From positions 3,272,563-3,336,562 of the forward strand of contig JAYGXS010000010.1 of NCBI GenBank assembly GCA_036362985.1: a stretch of 64,000 nt of DNA, in the 5' to 3' direction. The notes below the pieces were generated by a model, which was given only the letters and a program-made list of their open reading frames with translations, ran no database searches and was not told where the DNA came from. Position 1 is the first letter of the stretch; every line of letters starts with the position of its first letter. The position numbers were made by a program, and so were the translations under genes. This document shows, piece by piece, positions 31,813-42,498 of this stretch. The stretch is from Ligula intestinalis. Lineage: Eukaryota; Platyhelminthes; Cestoda; Diphyllobothriidea; Diphyllobothriidae.

Positions 31813-34665
31813 AAAGTCCACTGCCCGTGCGGGCTACTGGCATCTGGCGGACTGAAGAGCTCCACGGTATCTAAGCCACGCCCACGACTATCGCGTCCGC
31901 CAGTGATAATGAAGCGTCCACGGCAGGCAGTGGTAGCCAGCCACTCACGTGCAGTCCTCATGGAGGCTGTTTTCCGCCAAAAGTGTGCGGTGCGCGCTGC
32001 CTCATAGTCCCAGTCTGCTCCCAGGCGGCAGAACTTCACTGAAGCAAGGTACCGCGAAGATATATTCCAACCGTCAAAAACAAAGGCACGGCAGTCAACA
32101 GGCAGGCAGGCAGCAGCTGGCCCCAAGCCTCTCTCCTCCCGCATGCTGGGCAGACTGTGCCATCTGATCAGAGGCAAGTGAGAAGGATGATTTTAGTATA
32201 AATAACTGCCTACTTATTTCATTACAGCAAGCTTAGATTTTATTACATATAATCTTGGATTGCAGATTAGGTTTTAACTGTTTTTATTGCGTACGGTTGC
32301 CATAAGTTTTATCAGCTTATGTTTTGTTTAAACTTAATCAGTTAATGTAAATTTTTGTCTAGTGTAACTATAGTTTATTATTTTAATTTGGTTTAGGATT
32401 CAGTTCAGCAAGTTTCATTTACTTTATCTTATTCTTGTACAAAATGGCGACTTACCTGTCCCGACTAACGTCATCGATTTCGCAGGAGGAGAGGGAACAC
32501 GGGCCCTTTCCACCAAAATCGCCTAACAGTGTCTGGCCCTTTCCGCCTGCGCTAAGTACTGCAGTTGCGTGCCACTGGCGTCCAAAGGCAAGGGGTGCCC
32601 GCTCGCACCAGCGCGCTTCTCTCACCAAGAATTCGGTGACCCGCGGAGAGAAGAGTTGCAGTGGAATCCATCCTCTCAGATGACGTGTGAGAAAAAGAGG
32701 GTCAAAAAGGCGATGTTAAATCAAGGCATGAGGAGATTAAAAGGAAAAAACAAACACCTGATTCCAGTTGACGAACTTTCACCTGATCACTAACGAAACG
32801 CATCTATTTCGCTCTGCCAAGGGGTCCTAGCAGCTGTAGCAGCTGGTATTATAGGCAGATATAATTGTCCGCAAGGACAAACGAGACTGGGATGGACATT
32901 TAAGGGTTATTTTCCGTCATCAGCCATTCATACCTAGACCCAAGTGACATCAAACCCGACCCTTGAATTCGTGACCTTTTTAATCCGAACCAAATGCCCT
33001 TACCAGTGAGTCACGAGCACGTTGTCTGGCTGTTTCAAGTTCGAGGATATTGGCATGTGCTGTTTGAAGGGAACGGTGAAATTTCGTTACCAAGTGTCAC
33101 CCTCTCTTGACCAAAAACCACAGGACAACAAGCAGGCAATACTTTCTGTCTAAACACCCGACTGTCAGGTCGGCGGGTAAATGACAAAAATGGGAAGTGT
33201 TCGCCGTCCCAATGAACCTTCTTGACTAAAAACCCGTCTCCGTCCCCGTATTATATACTTTCTTGTTTAAACCAGCTGGTAAGATTAGGACACAAAAAAC
33301 AGCCACGCAAAAGCAATATGGTTTAAGCTGGCCTAAGTATTGGCTGCAGACCTCTAAAAAGGTATGAAGGAGCATAAAGCGCATGAAAAGAGAGGCAAAG
33401 GAGAAAGCTACCAGGTAACGATAATTTTAAAGTACATGTATGACTTGACAGCATCTATTTGGGTTTTTAAAGGCTCTTTCTATCTCCCTTATATACACTG
33501 AATTATAACGCACCACCGACGACAGTGTAGGTGGCGTATTCGCGCGGCTCCTGCCAGATGGCGATCCGTTCTCTCTGCTGCTGCTGCCGCTGTCTCGGAT
33601 CGTACCGAATGACACAGAACTTAGACGCAGATCTCTTCTTCCAGCCAAACTGGTAGAAGGTATCCCGTGGTGGTTGGCTGATTTCTACAGCAGCACCTCG
33701 CCCTTCTTCAATTGTTTTTTGACATGACCTTTTCCTCCCGGGCGCTGAAGACGTGCTGTGACGTGGTCCCTTCTTCTGGTCATCTGCCCTGTGACGAGGC
33801 CTCCCAGTGGCAGGGATATTCACTGTAGAATGGCTGACTGGAACTGGTTTCTCCCTCTGACACGGCCTCACATTGAAGGGACGCGGCAGCTTCTCCTTTT
33901 CAGTAGCCCCTAGCAACTGCTCAATCTCAAACATAAACAAGCTTTAAGAAGATACTAGAAACGCATCTACTTACGCGCATTCAGAGCTTTTATTAGATAG
34001 TCTGCAGACCATCTTGCGGGCCTGGGCGGTGGCTCGGTGCCACTGCACCTCTCGCAGCATTGCATCGGCGTCATTAATTTGCTCTTCGTCCGGTGACCTG
34101 CCACATGGCGCCAGCCAATGGACGACCGCCGCTACAACGTGATCCTCGGAATCGATCGCCAGCCTATCGCTTTGAAGTAGAGTGAGCAGCGTATCGGCTA
34201 GACATCAGTTATGGAAAACTCTGCAAAGTGTCGCGTCAAAAAGGCTAAGCCTTGCTGCGTCAGTGACGGGATATTTAGTATTCTGGTAAACTCTAATGTG
34301 GCCGAAAGATTCGCAAAACTCAATCTATAAATGGTATGCAGTTAGGTAGGAATATTCGGCAAAGAGTAACCAGCTGGCCATAAACTGCACTCCAGAGTCC
34401 GCGAGCTCAGGGAGATTCAGCATGTAAGCCAACGCTGTGTTACCCCTGACGTTGGCTTCTGTTGAGGTCACCTTACCTGTATAGACGTAATCAAGGAAAT
34501 GTGTTGCAATGCTAGAAAGTGCGCGATGAAAAACCGAGGGCAGGCTTACTTCAGAGGTACTGTCGGCCAAAGCAAACGCGGTGTAACACCGATGATGGCT
34601 TCTAACGCAGGAACTCGTTCCACCAGTACCATCCGGTGCGCCGGGAGCTCTGTGCTGCCTTGCGC
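31813..34665 (-). CDS. BTB-BACK-Kelch (KLHL-type) gene, partial model with two unexplained stops
   Basis: KLHL proteins are usually Cullin-3 adaptors that bind substrate through a Kelch propeller. Exons, right to left: 34550-34665 (STELPAHRMVLVERVPALEA, BTB start); 38-bp intron 34512-34549; from 34511 IATHFLDYVYTGKVTSTEAN and NLPELADSGVQFMASW (BTB end); BACK up to 33975 (IEFCESFGHIRVYQ, LLTLLQSDRLAIDSEDHVV); 33-bp intron 33942-33974; from 33941 a basic linker ending RYDPRQ and EPREYATYTVVGG (first Kelch blade); 31813-32163 (LPSMREERGLGPAAA, RTAREWLATTACRGRFIITG), bounded by CAG and GTAAGC. Both short introns keep frame. TAG (34322-34324) and TGA (34205-34207) interrupt the BTB-BACK and BACK frame. 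The first may be an intron I could not place; the second has no good intron. First and last exons are uncertain; a further Kelch-like stretch (SGDAVFALGGSGQ) follows at about 31750. Confidence 0.8.
32850..33030 (-). repeat. SINE-like repeat inside the Kelch gene's large intron
   Basis: On the minus strand: A-box-like TGACTCACTGGTAAGGGC, B-box-like CACGAATTCAAGGGTC, then GGTATGAATGGCTGATGACGG, the block shared with 19010-19260. It lies between Kelch exons 33941 and 32163. Confidence 0.5.
33942..33974 (-). other. 33-bp intron of the Kelch gene
   Basis: Starts GTAAGTAGATG and ends CTTCTTAAAG. Splicing joins SECA to LFMFEIEQLLG in frame. Confidence 0.75.
34512..34549 (-). other. 38-bp intron of the Kelch gene
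   Basis: Starts GTAAGCCTGCC and ends CACTTTCTAG. Removal brings together the BTB halves LLWPTVPL and NIATHFLDYVYTG, which lie in different frames. Confidence 0.85.
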
Positions 34666-34759
34666 CTAACACGCGGAAACAGGAGTTCGCGTAAGGCGCA
34701 GTAATCGAAGAAAGGCTACCTCTACGATAAGATCCGTGCATTTTACCGCAAAGCGATGT

Positions 34760-35214
34760 TCATATAGTGTACTCCAGACGTTAACTTGCAAACATTCCTC
34801 CTGAAAGATTTCTGACTGAGTGAATGCCATTTAAGAGAACATGCAGACCAGGCTAGCGCCCAAAGGCGCTCTCTTTTATAGTTTCATGAAAACGTTGCCT
34901 TAATGAATCACAAAACAAGGACGCTGATAGGTTGGAAATTGACAGTGCGACGTTTTAACTAGGTGGCAGTTAGCACTGTGATTGGTGAGTTGCCCCGCGC
35001 GTTTTCATTGGCCAAGGCTGGGTCGGCCAGACGCCAATGACGGCGCATGTTGAGCGTCCAAAGGACTGCGCTATGCCCCATCGGTAACATAAGACGTCGC
35101 GGGCATGGAAACCGAACTTTAAATATCATGCATGCGTATAGTATACTGGTTACAGGCAAGCAATGCCCTTGATAAGCACAGTAATGTTAAGTAAACCATT
35201 TCATTGGTCGATCA
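34760..35214. other. No supported feature; presumed upstream region of the Kelch gene
   Basis: The first exon of the Kelch gene may lie here or just inside 34666-34741, where an ATG-led frame MHGSYRRGSLSSITAPYANS exists. I could not join it to the BTB exon in frame with confidence. Confidence 0.3.
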
Positions 35215-35660
35215 ATATGAAGTCGTAGCAAGATATGGCAGCGAGTTCCAACGTCGTATTACTCGTTGACTGAAGACAATGTTTCTAAGGTCCAATCGAG
35301 TGTGTTCTTTTGTGACCTTGTACGGATAGCCAAGCAGGTGAGTTGCGTTGGCTAACTCGAAGAAACACTGCAACTTAAAGGAAGAACCACGGCCCCGGAT
35401 TATCCGGAATATCCAGAGCAGTCTGCATTAAACGTGCCTGTAAGAAAAAAGAAAAACGTAAATCTTGATCAATCTCTCCTGATATGGTAAGTCCCTAAGA
35501 CCATGTACCGTATCTGTCGCCCTCCGTTGCAATTGTGTGAGAAGATGCACACATTTTTTCAATCAAGGTGGCCCAACTGGCATTCCGGAGTCAAGATGTG
35601 GTCTTACAAGGACGTCAACTATTCTTTCGAAGAGCTCAGATGGGACTGCATTTCAGTCCC
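35215..35660 (-). mobile_element. CR1-like LINE 3' fragment (decayed)
   Basis: Nucleotide-level relative of 20109-20690 on the same strand: the CTTGTACGGATAGCCAAGCAGG and GGATTATCCGGAATATCCAG blocks correspond to GHPYKVTNERT and LWTFRIIR coding. Frames are broken. Confidence 0.8.
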
Positions 35661-35799
35661 AACAGAGAAAAACATGAACAAAGACGGCATCAATCACTAA
35701 GTTATTTAAAAAAGCCATTGCAAACGCGTCTACAAAACAGCTAGCCAATGATAAACCCGTAGACCCCGTAAAATAAACATTAAAACAAGTACTTTCGCC

Positions 35800-37090
35800 A
35801 TACTTATGGAAATGTTGTGGATTATGCTGTGCTGTCAGAAAATGCTGGCACAAACCCTTGCCCTTCCGTGGCTGATCCCGACGACAGATCACGATCACAA
35901 TTCACCCTCACTTTCTAGCGACAGTCACTCACTTCATTCAAATAGCCGCAATGATCCATCCTCTGATCAACGCCCACAACAAAATTCAATTAAGGTTGCG
36001 AAAATTTCCATCACAGAAATCCAAAGAGTAATTGGCGAGCATACGTTTATTTTCAATAAATTCTCATCAGGCGATTACCTTTATATTAGAGGGGGTAAAG
36101 TGTAAAAGGTAAATTGTAGGTAAATTACGTTGAACGTTACAAGCAAATTAGTACAGGGGATAGGGGGGGACGTAGGGTAGTAACAAGCAGCTAATTAAGC
36201 GGTAATTAGGGAGAGGAGAGAAGAGACTTGGGGAAATTCCGGTGGCTAGGTGGCCGTTGGCCATGCTAAGCTTGGGGCTTGCAGCAGGTTCTTCTGCGCG
36301 CACAAAATTGGCTTCCTCAGCCGGAAAGCAGTTGCTTCTGCTGTTGCCAACAGTCGCTGGCCCAGTGACTTAGGGTATCTTGGTGGGACCTTGTAGATCA
36401 CCCTGAAGACTTCGTTGGGTTCCACCTGATATCCGGAACCTACCATGTGCGCTAGAATAGAGCTGTAAATTGTTCTGGTGGTATTGAATTTATCCTTCCT
36501 TAGCTATGGCGAGAGATGTTCATTTATTCTTTTGGATAGGCGCCGACTCGTGCGACCAATATAAACTGCTCCACAGGAGCAAGCAAAGGAGTAGATGCAC
36601 ATGGAGGTGGTCTGAGTTGGTAACCTGTCCTTTCCTTTCCCATGGAAGACTGGGTTAGTTGAGAATAGTAGCCGAACTCTCGCTGCTGGGAAACTTCATG
36701 ACATGGGCTCCTCAAGGCGTCTTTTCAGGAGTTCACCTGTCACGTCTCCTCGAAAGGACACTTTGAGAAATGATGTTTTCTTCTCCACAGTGAGTGTTGT
36801 GGGTGTTATTACTTCGGAAGCCATATTCTTGGTAATAAATCTCTCAGAATATTGGTTCTCACAGAAATAGTCCTGGCTTTTTTGACTTCCTCTTCAATAG
36901 TTTCCTTAGAGAAAATTTTTATAGCTTTAACCCAATAACACCCCCCTACCCCCTCTCCTCCTCTTCCCTACACAAGAACCACTGCACGTTGACCTCGCAA
37001 AGCGGGTGATGCCTGAACGATAAATTTTAACCCTGCCTAACGCTACAGTTTTTATGACCCCTGCAAATGTTTTGGCCTGACGAAGAAAAG
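35800..37090 (+). mobile_element. PLE-B copy split by a nested PLE-B insertion
   Basis: Left part 35806-35985 encodes the PLE-B C-terminus on the plus strand (CCQKMLAQTLALPWLIPTT, SDQRPQQNS). Right part 36925-37090 is the matching 3' UTR (CACCCCCCTACCCC run, GGGTGATGCCTGAACGATAA, then GCAAATGTTTTGGCCTGACGA), collinear with 45770-46060. An opposite-strand copy sits between. The flanks AATTCAATTA and AACCCAATAA both derive from the same host-element site, consistent with a diverged target-site duplication. Confidence 0.75.
35986..36919 (-). mobile_element. Nested PLE-B copy, 5'-truncated
   Basis: Read right to left: EVKKARTISVRTNILRDLLP and VEKKTSFLKVSFRGDVTGEL (linker), the GIY-YIG region (broken: CSCGAVYIGRTSRRLSKRI across frames), EVFRVIYKVPPRYPKSLGQR, SLAWPTAT, a short C-rich UTR, then a terminal unit with hammerhead core CTGATGA (36034-36073) and about 25 bp of the element's 5' start (TTTTCGCAACC). 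A copy of the 5' end after the 3' UTR is typical PLE architecture. Confidence 0.75.
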
Positions 37091-37464
37091 GCTGGCTTTG
37101 GAATCCTTCTAGGAGGAAAACAATTAAAATTCAAATGTGTGGGTTCATCAAAGGTTGAATTATTGGAAAAATGGTAGTCAAGGAGCAAAACGAGGACCCC
37201 CCTAAAAACGAGCATGAACACGAAAACCAAGGACGAGGCCATAGACCAGGTTCTGGTAGAGGAGGTGAACGAGAGAATTGTCACTTTTGGGCTCCCCGAA
37301 TGCGGCCGCCGAAGAAAGATACCTCCGAAGAATGCTTAGAACGTGGGTTTTTTCCAAACAACATTTGTGCTGGTGGTGAACACTGCGCCTGACGAGCTAC
37401 AAGAAGCACGAAGTGAAGTTCCAAACCATTGGCATCCCACAAATGTAAAGTACTCCCAAAAATT

Positions 37465-37735
37465 GGGCTCACTCTCTGAGACCACATTCCTCCATTTGCA
37501 CGAAGGCAGACCAGATATCGTGTCCTGAGTGTGATGATGATGAACCTGATGCGTGGTTGTTTATGGTGGTGGACGAGTGTTAGGAGTGAACGCACACACG
37601 CGTGCGCACTAGTTGTAGTGACGAATGCTTATCAGTCACGCAATTAGCCAAGTTATTTACGATCACATTTGCGTGGGCTAACGACATTAGTGGAAGCTGA
37701 TTTCAAGTGTTATTGGTGTTGATCACTGATTTTTT
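37465..37735 (+). repeat. Interspersed repeat R2, copy 1
   Basis: Collinear with 41268-41540: GAGACCACATTCCTCC, GGCAGACCAGA, a CACACACGCGTGCGCACTA-like block, GCAATTAGCCAAGTTATTTAC, GTGGGCTAACGA. About 270 bp, non-coding. Confidence 0.75.
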
Positions 37736-37744
37736 AGCATGTCT

Positions 37745-37815
37745 GAAATTTGAATTGTTTGCTGCACATCTTTTTAATTCTGACGATCACCTGGGGATCC
37801 AGCGTCGAAAATCTA
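37745..37815 (+). ncRNA. Solo PLE-C terminal unit with hammerhead-like core
   Basis: Matches the end of the PLE-C copy at 24080-24140 (TTGTTTGCTGCACATCTTTT, CTGACGA, hairpin, GAAAATC) but with no PLE coding sequence nearby. Stem II contains CTGG..CCAG. Decayed. Confidence 0.45.
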
Positions 37816-38384
37816 CTAACTAGCGTTTTCACCAGCACTAACTTATACTTTGGAGCTTTTATATATTTAATAGGGAACCTTACATGCACAGTATGCGGCT
37901 ATGAAGATAAAGTCATTTAATTTAACATAAACATAACGAGTAAAGTAACTTTTTACAATATATTAGTACAGACACCACGCACTTGAATTCAGTACACCAT
38001 TCAGTTAAGAAATTAACCTTAACACTGCATGGGTGTATAGAATGTAAATGATCGGATTGTCAGGTTATCAGACATCTCGCGAGGCAAGGAACAACTCAAG
38101 TGAACAACAACGATTGATCAATCCGCCGGTTGACTTGGGGAGGCCAGTGAGCAAATAAACCCGCCTAAAAGTGCGCTGTCCGCAGAGGGGAAGAAGGTCA
38201 CGCAAGCTCACAAGCAGCCAATTTCCAGGAGATTTAATCTGGTCGGCAACGAACGGACAGGTCAAAGTTCGCATGTGCAGCACCAATATAATAAGAGACA
38301 GAGTGCAAGGCTAGATAACTCAAGACCACCGATCGAAGCTACAACCATACTCTGAATAAAAGACTTAGGTCTGAGCTACACAAA

Positions 38385-38396
38385 TATACTAACACT
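38385..38396 (+). repeat. Target-site duplication, left copy
   Basis: TATACTAACACT, repeated exactly at 39563-39574 on the other side of the PLE-A insertion. Confidence 0.9.
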
Positions 38397-38419
38397 TGAG
38401 AAGAAGAAGACTCGATCGC

Positions 38420-38490
38420 TGGGACAATATGTTTATTCGCCTGACGTTTCGATATCCGTCGCGGATTCGTCATCAGAGACATGAGTAGCA
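38420..38490 (-). ncRNA. Hammerhead-like core in the PLE-A end
   Basis: On the minus strand CTGATGA is followed by a hairpin (AATCCG with CGGAT) and GAAAC, the two conserved hammerhead core strands in the right order. I could not find a convincing stem I or cleavage site, so activity is uncertain. The same block occurs at 390-450, 4140-4200 and 42525-42590. Confidence 0.45.
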
Positions 38491-38568
38491 GAAAGGTTAA
38501 GTATGCACAGACGTTTGCAGTATTTATAGGACACAGTCATTACTGCAAGCATACAGCGACAATTAACG

Positions 38569-39562
38569 TTAATTGCCTTCTTCTGCGTGGACTGCTTGTT
38601 GGACGGCACGCGGGCTCTGACCTGTTGACCTTTCGTCACGGGCAGTGAGCTCGGGCATGATGATTGCTCGGCCGTCGGGCTCCCCGGTGTTGGCGTACGA
38701 TGAGGCGGTGGCCTGCCCATTCCTCAAGTGACGGCTTGCTTTGGCCACATTGAATCTCAGGATTGAATATGGATTGGGCAAATCGTTGCACTTGTTGATG
38801 GATTGGGGGCCCGTGAACCATGACTCAAGTAGTTCTCGGCTCACCCGATTGTCACCTCTTGCGAGAATTTCGGCCTCATCAAATTTGAAGGTGTGGCCGG
38901 GTCTCGTCGAATGAGCCGCAACTTGAGAATTGGCATCATTTCGCCGTACTGCAGCCGCGTGTTCGGCAATTCGCGTCTTGAGAAGTCTGCCAGTTTCTCC
39001 GACATAATTGCTTTGACCGCAACTGCACCAGATCCTGTAGACGACCCCAGATGTTTCTTGCCGTGGCAGTGGGTCTTTCGGCTTCATTATCTGACGCCTT
39101 ATGGTTGCCTCCGGCCTGTGTGCGACTCCAACTCCAAGTGGTGCGAGAAGGCGGCCGACTGCTTGCGATACGTTTTTGACATACGGGATCGAACGCCAAA
39201 TCTTGGGGTCGGTGCGCTTTTTTTGGCCAGTTCGTTTGCGCAAGCACCGGTTGACAAAGTTGCGCGGGTAGCCATTTTCTCTGAACACCCGTCGGAGGTA
39301 TTCTATCTCGGCAACTTTGTCTTCTTCTTCGCTGCAGTGCGTCTCAACACGCCGATAGAGTGTTTTTACGCAACTGCGTTTGTGGCTGATTGGGTGGTTG
39401 CTGTTGTAATTCAGTACTTGCATCGTGTTTGTCGCTTTCCTGAATACTTTAGTCTTTAGACCACCACAATCTTTTCGACAAACGAGGACATCAAGGAAAG
39501 CCAGCGATCGAGTCTTCTTCTTCTCAATTGCTTCCTGGGACACGGATGTTCGCTTGTATTGG
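38569..39562 (-). CDS. PLE-A ORF: RT C-terminus plus GIY-YIG endonuclease
   Basis: This is an open frame of about 330 codons. In order: SLAFLDVLVCRKDCGGLKTK (last RT motif), VLNYNSNHPISHKRSCVKTL, YLRRVFRENGYPRNFVNRCL (linker), PLPRQETSGVVYRIWCSCGQ with SNYVGETGRLLKTRIAEHAA (GIY-YIG: VVYRI, YVGETG and the catalytic Arg region, plus the Cys-Ser-Cys typical of PLE endonucleases), AHSTRPGHTFKFDEAEILAR and a tail ending EEGN. The upstream RT is lost, so it cannot retrotranspose alone. No stop interrupts the endonuclease. The nuclease is expected to nick target DNA for primed reverse transcription. Confidence 0.9.
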
Positions 39563-39574
39563 TATACTAACACT
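39563..39574 (+). repeat. Target-site duplication, right copy
   Basis: TATACTAACACT; exact partner of 38385-38396. Confidence 0.9.
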
Positions 39575-39654
39575 GCCATCGAATATCTGCGAAGGCTGCA
39601 CAGATATGTGGTTTTATATCACATAATTTCTCCCTGCTGGAAATAAAGTTAAAA

Positions 39655-40192
39655 CTTTATCGCAGGTATGTTCTACCCATCCTAGCATACTTCTGTCCTC
39701 TCTTTGGTCTAATGAAGGCTTCTGACCGTGATAAGGTTGAAAAGGTACAGAGGGTGTTCACTCGAAAAAATATTCGATCTTCCTCCATCCACTATTTCTT
39801 ATACGGAGAGATGTCAGTTAGCGAACATGACATTTCTTGGGGTCAGAAGACTCGAAGCGGGCCTCTGCTTCCTTTATCGCGTTAACTCTACCCCTATCCT
39901 CCCACGTATCGATGCTCTTATTCCCACAGATAGACCTTATGCCACTCGTTATTCCTCTAGGATTATTGCACCCCCATTTAGCTCCACATCGAACCATTCT
40001 CATTTATTTGCCTCAAAATATGCCTACCTCGGGAAAAATATTCCCCTCGAATTTAGGCTGTCATCCAACTTAGCAGTTTTAAAAACCAAATTACCTAAAC
40101 ACTTAACTTCGCAAGATACAAAGTCCTTGTTATCCATCTCCTTCCCAAACACACAATTTCTGGACTTTGAAAAAGGTCCCCCTGGTAGATGA
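39655..40192 (+). mobile_element. LINE ORF2 C-terminal fragment
   Basis: The plus strand gives KLYRRYVLPILAYFCPLFGL and SDRDKVEKVQRVFTRK, a frameshift near 39765, then IFDLPPSTISYTERCQLANM, LGVRRLEAGLCFLYRVNSTP and a C-terminus to 40192. Order and content match the post-RT region of non-LTR ORF2 proteins. The family seems to differ from the CR1-like copies here. Confidence 0.7.
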
Positions 40193-41267
40193 AGTGGTTA
40201 AATTTATATTAAGTTGCTTTTCATATATGCCTATCTCTTCCTTTATGGTAAGATATTTGAAACGGTGTTTCCTCCCTTTCTCTGTCCAGTCAATATTGCC
40301 GTGCTCCGTTTCCCATTTTACAACCCTGACGATGGGCTTCGTGGTCTCTATTCATGCCTATGAGGTTTCTGCTATTTTCGGAAGCTCGTCACTGGAGTCC
40401 GCTGTCCACAAGGTCACATCTCCGGCGTTTTGGTGATGACCAAGTGACCTCTATCGTTCCCTCATCTTTCCGACCATATTGTCCGCGATGGCCTCCTCCG
40501 GTCTTACCTCCCTGATGATTGATCATGAAGCCAGTCGGGCGTTGTAACAATGGTGAACGACAGCCTCTGCTGTTATATGATTTCTCCAATTACAAGAAGC
40601 GTTTTCAACCCTCATTCGTTGTCATCAACAGTCCTGTGTTATTGCACTACAATCAATCCTATCAACCAACCTTCTTTATTTTGCAGAACCATTTTTTTCT
40701 TCTTCGTGTTGTTTTTTGAAGTGGGGGTCCACTGAACTCTGCCTCCGCTTTAATGGTAGGAGTTTTTTCACTGCTTTCTCCTTAGTTCACCATGCGCTTC
40801 AGAGAGTGTTGACTATTATCTTAAAATTAAGATATGTTGGTGGATATGAATTTATTTGCCTACATTACTGAACGTTCTCACTGCCTATGTGGTTGCTCAC
40901 GGAGAGCAGCACTTATCAACTTTGTATTTATTTTTCCACAGCACTAAGCTTGTAATGAAGAAGCCCTCCGGGCCTTAAATCTAAAATTTATTGCTTGTTT
41001 GATTATTGATTTAAGATGAAAGCGAGAAGGTTTTCGAAAAGGCACTTCAAATATAATTTGGCCCTTGAACCCTCCTACCTCTTCTTATTCCTTACCTTCG
41101 GGAGATGATGAACGACATTGCATATCTGGACCCCGAATCTATGGGCGTATCTAATTTATAGGGTGGGATTTTCAGGTCATTAGGGGCCTTCTGGGTTTCG
41201 GGATATTCGTGTTTATCACCGCCGAGGTGACCGCTTAATTAAGAGTTTTGCTCCACGCAATGAGGCT
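40193..41267. other. Probable LINE 3' untranslated region, then unassigned DNA
   Basis: T-rich, non-coding sequence after the LINE ORF. A phrase encoding nothing but resembling LINE 3' ends (ATGAAGAAGCCCTCCGGGCC) lies near 40955. No gene seen. Confidence 0.35.
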
Positions 41268-41540
41268 CACACTGTGAGACTACATTCCTCCGTGTGCAAG
41301 GAAGCAGACCAGAGATCGCGCACCGACTGAGAGCATTAGGTATAACATGAACCTTAGGTGCTGCTGTTTACGATGTTGGAGGAGTGCACCGAGTGAACTC
41401 ACGCACGCGTGGGCGCTAATTGTAGGTTGAAGTTGCAGTTTTAGTAGCTAAACCGTCGCGCAATTAGCCAAGATATTTACTCTCGCATTCGCGTAGGCTG
41501 ACGAAATTAATGGAGGCTGGTTTCAGGTGAATTGGTCATT
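41268..41540 (+). repeat. Interspersed repeat R2, copy 2
   Basis: Second copy of the 37465-37735 repeat, same orientation. Confidence 0.75.
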
Positions 41541-42486
41541 TATGCACCTCAGTTAGGTGTAGATGGTAAGGTTTTATTTGCGCAAAGGGCCATGCCCCTG
41601 GCGGACTGAATGAAAGTAGTAGTAATCAGTACAGCCCACGCCACAACGCAGTATGTAGGTGCATTCAGCATGAAGTGCTTGTCCATAATTTTGGCATCAT
41701 CCACACGTCAATGTAAGCAAATCGGGCCCAGACGAGGTCAAGATGACTGTAGGCAGTGTGCGTGTAGCGATATCTCAGGTAGGTTCACGTGGCATGCACC
41801 TGTAAAACCCACGCCAAACGGATCAACCTTTAAGAAAATCATAATTTTTTGTTAAAAAAATATAACATGGCAACAGTCGGTTAGGTCAAACAAGTGATCT
41901 CACCCGGTGACAACTATCGAAGCCTCAGTCGCATTTCCCCATAAGTGGGTCAGCCCGAAGGCCCTGTGACGAACGAAAATGCGTGAAGAGTGTTTAAAGT
42001 AAATTCGATTGTATGGCCATTTACATCCACAAAATTCAACTTGAAAAAAAGTTTGATGCGTCACCTCTGCGGAAAAAAGGCATTCACAAAAAAGAAAGCA
42101 TAACCACGACCGAGAATGCGACCTTAGAAGCAGCAAATATCTTAGTCCGATTTTTTGCTCAATCCACACCTCTAACTTGGACATCCGACTTCAAAAAACT
42201 GATAGGTCATCCAAGTATTTAACTCCCCTGCTTTCTCCTATCGTTATCGCCGCAGTGTGTATGGACACCCTGCAAGATAATTCTGAAGCACGATGGTGTG
42301 GGCTTCTTCTGAAATAAGTGAAGCGCTTAGTGTTGGTTGCGCTACTGTTAACCCTCGAACTCAGTTTCCCGTCCGCTCATCATCTGGTGCAGTGATGGAC
42401 AAAGCAACTACTTCAGAGAAACTGGGAAATTACTTCGGACGCGAATGGCCGAGAATGCAGCCCTCTGAAGAATGAATAGGCAAAAA
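41541..42486. other. No supported gene
   Basis: Short overlapping frames near 41900-42220 only; none recognised. Confidence 0.35.
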
Positions 42487-42498
42487 CAGTGTGTAAAG

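Larger units (their letters stand above)
38397..39562 (-). mobile_element. PLE-A insertion with exact boundaries (1166 bp, 5'-truncated)
   Basis: A 12-bp perfect target-site duplication (TATACTAACACT at 38385-38396 and 39563-39574) defines the ends. On the minus strand the copy begins in the RT's last motif, carries a full GIY-YIG endonuclease ORF and ends in the hammerhead-like terminal region and the purine-rich terminus (TGAGAAGAAGAAGACTCG read on plus). About 26 bp of that terminus recur inverted at 39501-39526 near the 5' end. The intact ORF and duplication suggest a recent insertion. Confidence 0.92.

Noticed and set aside
38390..38490. PLE-A terminal block as a fully active hammerhead
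   Set aside because: Both conserved core strands and stem II are present, but I could not find a stem I partner or a valid cleavage site, so I report it only as hammerhead-like.
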